From Nephromyces sp. MM_2019 (Eukaryota > Apicomplexa > Aconoidasida > Nephromycida): a stretch of DNA of 64,000 nt. Both the position numbers and the translations under genes were made by a program. Positions 39,838 to 51,966 of this stretch are shown here, piece after piece. The notes below the pieces were generated by a model. It worked only from the letters and a program-made list of their open reading frames with translations. It was not told the DNA's origin and searched no databases. The stretch's first letter is position 1; each line of letters opens with the position of its first letter. The stretch lies in contig JADHZB010001223.1 of the NCBI GenBank assembly GCA_015657535.1, positions 14,598-78,597 on the forward strand, in the 5' to 3' direction.

Positions 39838-42800
39838 TTACTCAGCAAAAAAATCACGCAGAAAATATACCTGAATATACTCTCTGCGAACCTCATTATT
39901 TTCAATCTCCTCATTACGATTATATGGAGTCCACACAGGCTCCCCCTTGAAAAGGCGCATGGCCTTTATATAGTTCTTATCATCCAAGGTGAATCGATGG
40001 AATATACCTATCCATAATACATCAAAAAAGCACAATTCATCGAGATATAAAGCTCAATAAAATGTTATACATCCCTGCTTTTCACCCACATTTACAGTTT
40101 TTAGTTAGTGTGCCCATTATATATTGTAAAACATAGAATAGATATACCACGAAACACTCAGACCGCGAGAGAGACGCAGACCATGAGAGAGACGCAGGCC
40201 ACGAGAGAGACGCAGATCACGAGAGACACGCAGACCACGAGAGATACGCAGACCAACGTTTTATGCAATCTTCAAGACTGAGAAGGAAATATATATTATT
40301 TTAGTACATATATATAATCTGCATGTATCCAAAATGCATTATTATGTACAATCAAAACTCAGTACACACACAAGTCTTTGACGTAAGATATATTTTCTTC
40401 ATATTAATCCTTATTTCCTTGAATCCTGGAGAACTTTCTCCTTCTCAGGCGATCCTTGTGATTCTCAAATAGCAAAAATCAACGCATTGCACCAATTTTT
40501 TTGATCAAACAGCCGGCAGTTCATGAGAAAAACGCACCTTTTGGAAGCGTAATAAGATGGCCTTCCTCCACCTTGATACGAATCCATTGCTCTTGCAAAT
40601 TACGCACATCAAAGTATCCGGAACCTTCCAATATGTAACGAATTTCCGGGTCCAAGTGGAGGTGCTCCTCAAAAAACATCTATAAAAACAGAAAGTTCGT
40701 GTATCTTGAAGGATTCAAGTCTATTTTGAGAATTGCTTAATATTCCTTCCATTAACATAATCTGTAGAATCTTTGAATTTACAATACAAAGGTTATCCAA
40801 TCTTTGAAATGATGTTTTCAATCCGGAAGGAATTTAGGAAAAATTGCCTTCATTTGTGATATTCTCACATTAAAGGCCCGTAAGAATAAAGGGAAAATTT
40901 TTCAAAGGTTTCTGATATCAGCATGAACAATACAATGATGAAATTCCCAGGGAGGTACCCTTGATAGCATATTGAATGGTAGCAACTTCTTCATGTTATA
41001 CGTTTCTCGTTGAGGCGCTAGATTAATCATTTTTCTCAAAAAATTTAACCAAAAAAGTGAGCTCTAGCAACGCTTATAATTCCGCCGTAAACTCTCTAAT
41101 ATAACTGAAGAGCACACCAAATAAAGAAGGGAAAGCTCCGCCAGAATGTCACAATCTTTCATAAAAAAATAGTTTCATCACATCAAAAATACCGTTAATT
41201 GCATCGGAAAATGTGTCTTATATCCGCAGCTAAGCTTCAACCTACAGATGAGCTCATATCCACAGCTGAGCTCATCGCTACAGCTAAGCTCATCCCTACA
41301 GATGAGCTTCAACCTACTCAACAAATCATCTAAAGCTCATCAAACTTAAGCAAAAATACCTTTATTTTGTCTTCATAGTTTGGGAGTTTTTCAGGGGAAA
41401 TACAAATAACATCAGTGTAGTTGAATCCAAACCTTTTCCTCAATTCGTCTAGTTCGGGATCAGTTTCATTACCAGACTGAAAAGGAAAACCATACACAGC
41501 ATATAATAAGCCATGAACATATACCCAAGCGCCACAAGAAATGGCCTAGAAATATGTGGAAGCAGCCCAACTAAAATCAAAGGCAAAAAATGGCATAGAA
41601 AACAAGAGCAAAGCCATGAAATATGGCCATGAATACATCATCACAAAATATCTACATTGGTATCCCCCCTCTTCATATGAAAAACGCAGGAAGACGGAAA
41701 ATTTGCTCAAATCACACACATCACACACACAACCTTCGCTCTCTAAACAGCAATAAAGCCCGCATATTCTCTTTACGGAAAAGGATCTATTTGCTTTTTA
41801 TTCAAAAAGTCTTTAAATTATAAGCGCTAGGCGAAGACACAGCTACACAAAACCTACCAGATGATAGGGAACAGTGTACGTACACCTCGTATAATACTAC
41901 ATCACAGGCGGAAAAAAAATTTCTGCAAATCTGCCGCACTGCATCAAAAAGATACAATCAAATTCAGCAAATCAGAGGAAGAAAAACTTACTAATTTCCA
42001 AGCGTCTACACCTAATTTCGATAGCACATCCAACGGGCATGGCTCGTTAACTTCCTTCCTATTGGGAAGTCTCTGTATACCACCAAAACAGAGAAAAAAA
42101 AATTTATGATATTTTCAAGCTGAAAAAACATCAAGGTGCAGCTCAAAGCTTCACTCTAAAAGTAAATCTAAAGATTCACTAGTATACCATTTCAAATGAA
42201 ATTTTTTTTTGCAGGAAATTCGGCTGCTTTCTGGGATCATTAAAAACAGCAATTTTCGTTTTTTTTGATAATTTTGAATCACAAAAAATTAAAAAAAAAC
42301 CCTAAAAATTTAATGCCGCATTTTTGCTTGAAGCAGTTAAACACCCCATAAAATATATTCTTTTTACGATTAGCACATCAGAAATCACCCATAAAAATAT
42401 GGAGATTTTATCTACGGGAGCCCACCTGGTAGTTGATAAGCAAAAATACCACCTTTTCATCGATATACACAATAACTCAACCAAAGCCAGCAAAAAAAGC
42501 AGCTTCAAGTATTCATACTCCAAAAAGGGCTAATCCGCGGCTATTTTGATGCTTTAGAACGCAAGTTGCTGCCGATCCTCTCATAAATGTGTTAATAGCA
42601 AGCAAATATAACAGCACACATAAGAGAAGCGACACTAAGAGAAAATGCACTAGAGATATTCCAAGTGACATAATATGGGGGAATAGCATTTTTTCTCCAA
42701 AGCATAAAATAGAAATGGAGAATCAACCTATAAAGGGTTAATCTAGGAAAAAATTGCCTCCCAAGAAGACTCGCCGCAAAATTCAACTAACCTGATCGCC

Positions 42801-42854
42801 AGAACCCACGTCAGCCATATACCAGGCTTCGAGACCACTGTCCAAAAGTTTCAT
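39838..42854 (-). CDS. ADI1: Acireductone dioxygenase (ARD), methionine salvage
   Basis: Five exons: 42854..42792, 42072..41992, 41476..41360, 40679..40538 and 40007..39838. Every intron is GT-AG and every phase matches, giving 190 residues, normal for the family. ARD is a cupin metalloenzyme that oxidises 1,2-dihydroxy-3-keto-5-methylthiopentene to formate and the keto acid precursor of methionine. The sequence shows EAWYM at the N-terminus, [13 protein letters not shown], the cupin metal site [12 protein letters not shown] (two His and the Glu), SGYFDVR, and the last ligand in [20 protein letters not shown], followed by EPVWTPYNR. All four metal ligands are present. The last intron splits LPKG from IFHRF. 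The C-terminus reads [13 protein letters not shown] and then stop; a donor-like CAG/GTATAT at 39871/39870 means the final 10 residues could be replaced by a further exon. The in-frame sequence upstream of the first ATG is also open for 9 codons after an AG. Confidence 0.95.
40159..40258. repeat. 18-bp minisatellite, five and a half copies, ARD intron 4
   Basis: Five exact-length 18-bp units starting cagaccgcgagagagacg, plus a partial sixth (cagaccaacg). Units vary by one to three substitutions. The array sits in the intron 40537-40008 between the two exons that carry the metal ligands. Confidence 0.92.
41224..41313. repeat. 18-bp minisatellite, five copies, ARD intron 3
   Basis: Five exact-length 18-bp units: the second is ctacagatgagctcatat and the fourth ctacagctaagctcatcc. 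It lies about 50 bases inside the donor of intron 3 (41359-40680). The unit is unrelated in sequence to the 18-bp array in the next intron. Confidence 0.9.
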
Positions 42855-43529
42855 ATTGGCAAAAATATCGATAAAACGCTGAAAAACAGTGGAAAAAAAA
42901 TCAGTGATATAGAATACTAAAGCAAGTACAAACTAACTTAGTAATTCGAAAGGAGAATGCATCATTCCTGTGTTATTAACTAATATAGATTGAACGATTT
43001 CAAAGCATAAAAGAGGCTTTAAATGATAAAAAGTATGATTTTTAGATTATAAATCTACTTCTATGCAGTTGATAGAATTTGCTACATTTCTAGATATTTT
43101 TTCTAAACAGTAACTAATACTCCATCGAGATCTGGAAGACAAATTCAATCAGTCTAAAATTTTGCATCGGAATTCACACTTGCTGTTTCCTTCGATGTAA
43201 AGTATCACGCTGAGAATATCAGAGCAAAAAAGAAAGTGGAATCCTCATCATGAATGCAAGGCAGTGGCACTCTCCTAAAGAAAGATCCCCATCATGACGA
43301 GGATCTTTATTTCATCAAAAAATAACAGAAATTGCTCGTTTGCCCATGATATTAAACACAAAGAAAAGGTGCCAAGTGCTTCCAAGCAACACAATCAGAA
43401 AAGGCTAAAAATGGTAAACACAAGCAATAGAAAGAGTATACTTCAATCACGCGAAGTCATTTAAAAAATAGAAGTGAAAGAAGAAATGCATTAGAAGGAC
43501 ATGCATACGCCACTTTGTACGCATAATTC

Positions 43530-43613
43530 AGGTGATATCATCATATCATCATGATTACATCACGCCATCATCTTCAGCATTACATCTTCATTATCATCAT
43601 CATCTTCGTCACC
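43530..43613. repeat. ATC/CAT-rich trinucleotide patch
   Basis: Interrupted runs of atcatc and catcat (for example tatcatcatatcatcatg and tcattatcatcatcatctt). This is imperfect simple sequence between genes, similar in composition to the larger tract at 53003-53170. Confidence 0.7.
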
Positions 43614-44696
43614 CACAATATCGCAATTCCTAGTCCCACTTCATTCAAAATCCCAAGTCGAAAAATCCAGTATTCTCATAATCTTTTTACAGCCTTCACC
43701 ACAGTGCATCTCTAACAAAACAGCACACTCCATGGACCCCCTGCGATGGCTACTTAATGCGTGCACAGTATGTGTCGAGCAACAGAAGGTGAAACGCAAG
43801 CAAAAATATGCAGTATTAAATACAAAACAATCGGTACTGCAGATGACAAAAAAGATCAACTATTTTCTATATCACATGACAAGAAGAACCGTAAAGAGAA
43901 GCAGAAACAACGTGTTTCACAACCTATCAACCTCCGATAAAGTATCTCCCAAATTCAAAAAAAGATGAAATCTCCACCCACCAAATCGCTTTCAAGCAGA
44001 TTAACAAAAACATACACAAAGTACAGCTACTATCCTCGAATGGAAATATTAGCAAAATCATATATAAGCGGAAAGAATTTATAGAGAGCTAGCCGCGGCG
44101 AGGCGGCATTTCTTTTCCACACGCAGTATCGTGACTTTACAGGGAACCTTCCCCACACAAAAAAGCAGATTTTAAGGGGCTTTTGGAGTTCTAAAATAAG
44201 ACTGCAGGGTTTCAATTTTTTAACGCCAGTGCGGCTGTATGTTAGCCGCAGCCAAAGACTCAACCAGTGATTTCTAAAAATAATCCACCCTCTTAAAAAA
44301 TTAGAAGAAAAACACCCTTTCCCTCATCATGACTTACATCCACAGATGAAAAAGTTTTCCAATCGGTAAATTTTGGAAAGCACAAGATTAAAATCGTAGC
44401 ACAAGATTAAAGTCGCAATATAGGTGAGCAAAGGAAGTATTGCGAAAAAGCATAACAAGACCTATCTTCACTGGTTGGAGGGTGTTTTTTTTTGTGTGTG
44501 TGAACTACGGAGAAAAGAGATGCTTCTCGTGGTAGGGGGTAATCTCTACAGCTCAACATACACGAGGGGGGTGGGTAGCGCGAGAAATTGTCGGCGCCGG
44601 GGTGCCGGTTGTTTTGCCAATAGTCGCCAATTCACCGTTTGGCGTGAACGAAAGCGGTGAAGCGCTTCGCGGGGTATGCAATGCTGCACAACGCAA

Positions 44697-44955
44697 TTTA
44701 TCGGCACAGACATGCACACCAAGCCAGCACACACAGATTGGCTAAAAGGAAGCGGTATACATTAAAGTAGCACACACGCACTGGCTACAAGGAAGGGTAA
44801 AGTAGCACACACGCTACTTAAAAAGCAGAGGTGCACAACAAGGCAGCACACATGTACTGGCTAAAAAGAAGGGTCATATATTAAAGCAGCTCATATGCAC
44901 ACACATAAAAAGCAAGGGGTATACACTAAAGCAGCACACACACATAAAGACACAG
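44697..44955. repeat. Degenerate tandem repeat built on agcacacac and tggctaaaaggaag
   Basis: Four to five diverged copies contain a CACACA core, then ctggctaaaa/actggctacaa, then gaag(g)g(g)tata(c)att/cactaaag. Unit length varies from about 45 to 65 bp, with deletions between copies. It lies between genes. Confidence 0.7.
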
Positions 44956-45099
44956 GAGCATAGGCTTCAAACCACACATAAGATCACAGAACTAGTCAGT
45001 TTCCAGAAGCATTTTAGAAAGATTTCGTGCCACTGCGTTACTCACTGGTGTTAGCTGAATGACTGGCTTCCACATTTTAATGTTACTGCTGGCAGCCAG

Positions 45100-45128
45100 T
45101 GTGTGTATGCGTGTGTGTGTGTGTGTGC
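45100..45128. repeat. TG microsatellite
   Basis: A gtgtgtatgcgtgtgtgtgt-type tract of about 29 bases in intergenic DNA. It is read as THTHTR in the minus-strand open frame 44992-45462, one reason to distrust that frame. Confidence 0.85.
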
Positions 45129-47816
45129 ATATCTTCTTTATGATTCTAGCAGATGGCAGCAGCCAGTGATGCAGGATGCTGATGTCAACAAGGTGGAGAA
45201 TTTTTAAAGGATAGTACTGATATATTTGCGATGTAAATCTATATATAGCAGTTATTTTTTTGTGAACTACTAATGCAAAAAATGCGTCTTCTGTGCGTGT
45301 TGGAGTTGATATCTTTCGTGTATTTGTGTGCTGGAGTTTGGGTTTCTTCTGTGCGTATTGGAATTGAGATCTTCTATTTGTGATTTTTGGGAAATTTAAC
45401 TTAATATTAGGTGACCGGTCTCTAGTACCATCACTCATAGGCTGGAAAATGTATTGAAGCAACCGTAGTCAAAAAAAACCTTTACTCAGAACGGATTGTG
45501 TAGATTTGCTCACAAAAAGCTGCCTTTGCAGTGGTAGCTTATATATATGTATCCAGATTGTTGCGCTACAGTGACACACCCAAGTATCTGGGAGTGCTCT
45601 AGTAACACATACCACCGATACTAGCTTCCCATTACCATCTCTTAATTTAGACAGTTTCCCAGCATTACACTTACTCTTTATGCTGCTCTTTCAGAAGGAA
45701 AAATTGTATTTTAAGCGCTTTTGTACTGAGTAACTGTAACATCAATCTTAAAGGGCACACTGACAAACGCCAACACGTAGGCAGCTTAGCAATATAAAGC
45801 GTATAATTACAAGCAAACATGCAGTAGCAACGGGAGTGAGCAGCTGAACTCAAAAATTATCGGAGGGTCATAACAGGGAAACTAACTTACCAAAAATTTG
45901 GTATTTGCGATGAAATTTTACCTGACTTTCCAAAAGACTAGCACATTTTTTGTAGTTCACCCCCTTTGATGAGCAGCACAGTTATAGGCAGCTTAGCTCA
46001 GGTTCTAGGCAACTACTGGTATTGTGACACTTTGACCTTGAATCTTATACTATTTACTGGTACCTTTTCTGTATACATTTTAAGTTAAGTAATTCTTATC
46101 CAAGCTTCGATGCTTTAGCAGATTACAAGGGCGGTTAGAGTATACGAGCCAATATTAACGGCCTTTATGTAATGCCCTGAACACCATCTTACTCTGTTAG
46201 TGCTAGTGGACACTTCTTATTATGCCATCCACAATCCTGCTGGTGGCTTTTTATTTGAAACTATGAGGACGCTATTTTCATTAGCCGGCCTTCGTGCGCC
46301 TGCAGGTATAGCCTTCTTCTAGACAATGTTAGTTACAAAGTTATGACTGCCGGCACATGTTAATTTATGCTGGTACCACTTGATCAAACATACGAAATAC
46401 TGATGATTCCCACGTGACAGCACTGATACTACATTAGAATTCCATAAAATACGCCAAATTTGTGCAGCATGATGCTGTCAAACATACTTATATCGATTTG
46501 CAGAAAGTAACCAGATGTGCTAGGGAGCCAGTTATTTTCAGTACACACACAGAGACATTGCCAAGACACTATGCAGGGGTCAATCCAACTACAAAAACTC
46601 CTTTTAAGCAAACAATGTTCGACAAAAATCATAGTGGAAGCATCGGTGTGCCGCGCAACGGGATATCTAAGCACTTTAAAGCCACGCCGATAATCGATGA
46701 CTATTCAAGCTTGCAATTTCCCCAAAGGGTCCAGCTGAAAACTGAAATTATAGCTTAGAAAGCTCTAACTCTAAATTTAAAAAAGAATACAACAGTGGAT
46801 CAGCAAGTAGAATAACTTACACATTCAGGCACTTTTTGCACTATTGTTGCCTTCAGAAATGCTTGAGTGATGAGAATTTTCCCACAATCAGCACTTTTAT
46901 TTTTGCCTTAAGAAATAATTAAATGACGACCATCATGCCACAATCAACTTCAAAAAAACTATCTTGCTTTAATGTCTATATAACACTTGGCACGGAGAAA
47001 AACACCTACATAATTAAGGCTAGTGTGAATCAGAGTGGGAATCCCTTAGGCAAGACGGCACTAAACTACGTAGCTTTTCACCACAGCAATCAATTGGGCT
47101 GGGACTATCGTTGAAGCAAAACTATGAATTGGCCCGGAGTAGGGGTATATGTACTTTTGAATGTTGCTAGGCAGTTGCTCCTCATAAGCATAACGCTTTT
47201 AAGGTGTTTACAGCATTTCAGGCATCTTTCCTGAGTAGGCGACTTTATTCTTTGAAACATCAAATTGTATTATGCCTTAAAAACCTGCTTAGATACCAAA
47301 ATGCGAAGGGAATAGAGCATACCCTAAGGGCAGGTTTCCTAAGAATCATCCTAACAACCATCATAGATTCAAGGCACCGTTTGGAAGTGATGTAGAGAGA
47401 TGAACGTAAAACTTGGCATGCGGCCGCACTCATCAAAAAATTTATCAAGCAGAACTTTCCCTAGACCTTGGAGTTGGTAAGCCCTAAAAGAGGCCAAACA
47501 CTTCCCCTAATACATATTTATACACGCTTGTAGCAATATGAGTGTCACAAAAGGTGGCAGTCCTTCTATCTTAATCCATAAAAATACCACAATGCCTAAC
47601 AATCTCGTGCTTTTTAATCATCGCTTGCATTCTATATTTTTATCATACCGTGAAAAAAATATATCGCTAAAAGTTTAGCTGACAAAAAAAAGCCACCTAT
47701 GGGGAACAATGGCTCAAAAATACTGCATCATTCTATTTAAGCAGTCAACGAAGATGGGTCCTTCAAGGAGGTAGGAGGTACACTGAACTTCCATAACCAG
47801 CTTACAAGATTGCTCC

Positions 47817-50800
47817 TCAGGAATCTAGTTCCGCGGCCGATTCTTTCATCTGTGTAAGCAAATAAAGCAGAAAAAAACGCTTAAGCACATCAAGGCGTGG
47901 CTTAAAATTCGGTAGTTTTTACATCATAAAAATATGCAACAAGAGATAAAACACGTCGCACTACCGCCACGCATCAACGGGAAAAAGACTCTTCGCATTC
48001 AAGCTGCTGCAGCGAATAGTCAGCGCCGAAGAAAAGGTGAATAAAGCGAAACAGCAAATTTAGATACCTGAGGAAAACATAAATTTATAGTCATTTCTTC
48101 AGCTAAAACAGAGTGGTACTATTAAATAAACAAAAAATTCTGCATGGTTTACATGCGAAAATTAGTGCAAAGACACTAAAAGCTTCAAAAAAAATACAGC
48201 GTCACACGCGAACATGCACAAGAAAAACTAACGGTTTCCAGCAGAGAGAGGCAGTCCTCAAACACTAATTTAGCTGCTTTAAAGTGTTGGAAGAGTTTCA
48301 CATCAATTTGAGAATCAGGAAGTCTCATGATGAATCCTTTATTATTCATGGTAGAAGTTTCAGAACCTTCATTAACCTCGCCACATTCTTTCTGATCACA
48401 TGACCTAGACTCCGAAAGTGACTTTGCATCATGCTCTTCAACCGTTTCGAAACCGAGGCAATTAGCTAGTATTACTGACGTGTTTCTTGCGCTGTTTATT
48501 CTTGATGTAAAAATTTCGTCTATCTGTCCTTTCAACGTGTACAGGCTGAGCGATTCGGTATTGTGATTCTCTAGCTCTTCGCATAGCTTAATGAATAATC
48601 TGATATAAATAAGCATATCATCAATCGGCTCGTCAAGGTAGCATAAGTCCGACACGGTGACTCTAAGTCGCTCTAGCAAATGAAACAGAGTAGAGTCCTT
48701 TGTAACATCACCCCTCGAGGTATCAGAAGAATCCCGGCTCGTGGAAACAGCAACATTTCCTGCATAATAAAAGTTTTGAGTTCCTTCACAGCCGATGATA
48801 TAATGAACAATAAGTTGAGCGTAGATGAGGGTAAAAGCAGCAAAAAATGTCAAAAAAATATTAAAAGATGGATGAGGAAGAAGAATAACAGAAAATTTCC
48901 AAGAGGCCAAAACGGGTGAAAAAACAAAATTTCTTGTAGAAAAACTTCAAAAAATTGCTTCGTTATTTTCGAAAGCAACTGAGCCCATAAGTGTAAACTG
49001 AAAGTAGTTATGAAGAAGTGCAAAAAAAAATTACCAGAAGTTGCTGAATTGAGGTTGCTAACAGCATGAGAATTGTTGGAGTGGGCTGCCACATGATTAT
49101 CAAAACCAAGACGGCCTCCTAGCGACGACTGCATGCTCTGAGAGGAATATTTGAAAGAAAAGACGCTTATTGTTCTAAAGCAGAGTATAGCTCACTACAG
49201 TGTGCGAGTAAACAAATCCCACACACAAACATCTCATGCATGCATCAATTGAATTAGATGTGGTTATTGATAAATATGTCTCATCTGCAAATCTACTTAA
49301 AAGAATTACCTGAATTTTTTTCAGTTCTCACTGCAAACTAGAGCCTAATAGTCTGCATAATAACCTCACACACCAATGCTTATAACAAAACTCACGTGTA
49401 ATAACACACAAAACTAAAGCAATTTACTTGTAAAGTTCTCAAGGCCAAAACAAGCAAACTTTTTCATTTTTTGGGCACGTATAAATACCTTCAATAGAGG
49501 CAATATAAATTTTCCTAACTCAGTCTGCAGGACTTCCCGAGGTAGATCTGTAATGTAACTTGGGATATCCGAGCCAATCAAGAAATTGCATACTTCTTGA
49601 CTAAAGTTGTTGCAATTCCACTCAATTATATCATAAGATTGCATAGTGAAACGAGGGCTTATCTCATCCAAATATCTAAAAATAGCAAACAAATTATCAT
49701 ATAAAACGAAAAAAAAAGGTCCAAAAATGGTGAATCTCTAGGCTGACTATGAATGAAAATTAGAATAATCTGAGCTGAAATTGTGTGTGTCATATCGCAA
49801 GAATGAAAAACAGATAATCACAAAAAAAAAGAGAGCGACTTGAGAAGCATTTTATGGGATGCTTATCCAGCCAACTATGCAAAGCTGAAAAGCAGTTTTA
49901 GTAACTTATTACTCAAAGAAAAGCTCCTTTTCTATCCCGGTATATCCCATCTCATGAACTCTCAAAGCTCTTAGCCCAGACGCACTTTCAAACTCTCCGA
50001 CTGAAGCACTACATATGCCACCACCTAAAAAGGATTCAATTGATGAAGACTAGGATCACAATTTTATATGTAAAAATAAAGCAAATTTCGAGAATTTGAT
50101 AAAGAATCAGCAAACTCAATTAAAACAGGACGATTCAAAAAATGATAGCGAAAAATTGTGTGTGTGTCAAGCATAGCAAGCAATCATGAAGAAAATGAGA
50201 GTGAAAAATTCTCTGTGTATCTACGAAAGCAGTTGATGCTTGTTGCATGCACACAATGAATCATAAATCAAAGAGGCATCAATTTCTCGTATTTGGCTTA
50301 AAAATAACATAATAAATACATCATTTCATCAAGAGACTTCGTGGCCACTTGTCTCATTCCCTATATTTCATGAAGAAAGCTTATAAAAAGCTCTACAAAA
50401 CAAGGAATCTTATTGCAAGAAAAAAAAATGGAAATCTCAAAAACATTAAAGTATAAACAAATAAAAGCACACACACGCTTCTCTCAACAAAAAATGTGCC
50501 TTTTCTTAAAGCTTATTCATATAAATCAGCAAGCGATACAAAACAAATTCAACAGTTTGAAGATAATAGCAATAACATATACATAAAGACAACGAATCAA
50601 CAAAATTTCCATATAAAGCAGCATTATATTATACAAATAGGTAAGCACATAGCAGCAAAGGTAGCATTTTTTTCAGCATCCTAATACAAACAGGTAAATA
50701 GAAACAAATTCATACAAAAAACGCCACAAATCAACGATGCACTTTGAAACATGAAAAAAATTAAACTAGGGACTTACACACCAAAGTAAAACTCTAGGCC

Positions 50801-51966
50801 ATAAACAGTCACTCCTGTGTGCCAAATGCCTTCAAGTTGCTTTCCCAGGAGCATTGGGGCAAAGTTTTTAGCCCTGGGAAAAAAGCGTAAAATATGTATA
50901 ATGAGTTAAATATTACACACAAACACGAGCTGTTTAGGTATATATAGTGTGCATAAAAAAATTAAAAATTTTATTATTTAAATTTAAAAGAATAAAGAAA
51001 AGGTCAGCTATCCATACGGGAAACAGAACAAATGATACCGTACGATGTATGTACTTTAAATGAATATGTTCAATCCAACATAAATAGCGAAAAACATCTT
51101 TTGTATTCGGAACTAAACATATATGATCATGTGTGTGTGTGGGTATGTATATAATTACATCATGTATGCGCGCACACATATATAATCATGACGTAAACCC
51201 TTCTTTATCCAACCTTAAGGGGAGAGTTTTACACAAAAAGGATGGGACTCAAATAATTTTCCTACAAAATGCTATGAAATTTCAAAATTACTACTTCATA
51301 AAGAGAAGTAAAAAAAGAATATTTACACAATAAATTATTGAAGGAAATCAAAAAATCAAGAGATTCCCTTTAAGAATATACAAACCTATAAATCTTTGAA
51401 GTGGAAGATTTATCTAGACATAAGACTTAATTGCGAAAAACCTTATGTAGCTGATGAATGTGTTGATATTATTAACACACATAGAAACAGAATCAACTTC
51501 TAAGATTTTAATATAAAAAATAGAGACTGCTTTGAAAACAATTTACTCAAGACAATCTAATAATGCAAACAAATTTACTCTATAATAGATTTTTGACTAT
51601 TTTCATCTATATATCACCCTAATTCTTGAGAAAAAACAAGAGGAAATATTTTAGTGGTTTTTTTTGGCAGAGTAGTAGTATTGCTATAAATTTTTTTTTA
51701 AATGCAATAATTTGTTTATAACCCATTATGTTAAATAAAAGAGCAAAACAGATAATCCATTAACTGTGTGAATCGCATTCATGGCGCACAACGCTTCAAA
51801 AGTATGCTAAAAAAACAAAAAATGTCAAACTCCTAAGAATACTCACAAGTGTACATACACTGTTTACTATGAAGCCATCCACTTACATCCCGGCAGAAAT
51901 ATCATAAACTCTCAGCTCCACCTTATGACGTGCAGGTGACTCGTCACCTATATCCGTGGTAGCCAT
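47817..51966 (-). CDS. PPPDE/DeSI-type cysteine isopeptidase with PUB-like C-terminal domain
   Basis: Seven exons: 51966..51887, 50873..50782, 50024..49913, 49675..49489, 49137..49035, 48759..48233 and a tentative last exon 47849..47817. Phases match throughout, giving 377 residues. Residues 18 to about 157 are the PPPDE fold: VYDISAGMAKNFAPMLLGKQ, catalytic His45 in GIWHTGVTVYG, YFGGGI, GYTGIEKELFFEYLDEISPRF, and catalytic Cys116 in WNCNNFSQEV. Human DESI1 uses His38 and Cys108, almost the same spacing. Such enzymes remove SUMO or ubiquitin, or cleave acyl thioesters. Residues about 225-365 resemble a PUB/PUG domain: NTESLSLYTLKGQIDEIF, ILANCLGFE and FIMRLPDSQID match the E-K-x-R-x-I...LGFE...LP pattern of that p97-binding fold. 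The PUB call is inferred by eye. The last exon (MKESAAELDS) fits phase and has an AG acceptor but is short. Confidence 0.88.
51120..51180. repeat. TG/CA-rich simple sequence in DeSI intron 1
   Basis: Near-alternating tgtgtgtgtgggtatgtat and gcgcacacatatata lie 30 bases apart in the intron 51886-50874. The two halves are partly complementary. This is simple sequence, not coding. Confidence 0.65.

Larger units (their letters stand above)
42855..47816. other. Intergenic, about 5 kb, repeats but no supported gene
   Basis: This lies between two minus-strand genes and contains the ARD promoter and the 3' side of the DeSI-like gene. It holds an ATC-rich patch (43530-43613), a degenerate CACA repeat array (44697-44955) and a TG microsatellite (45100-45128). 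The longest open frames, 44992-45462 (minus) and 46462-46758 (plus), have no recognisable family and overlap simple sequence or lack exon partners. Confidence 0.55.

Noticed and set aside
44992..45462. Minus-strand frame of 156 codons
   Set aside because: It runs through a TG microsatellite and has no recognisable domain.
46462..46758. Plus-strand frame of 98 codons between the ARD and DeSI genes
   Set aside because: No family, no splice partners, and average composition for chance frames here.
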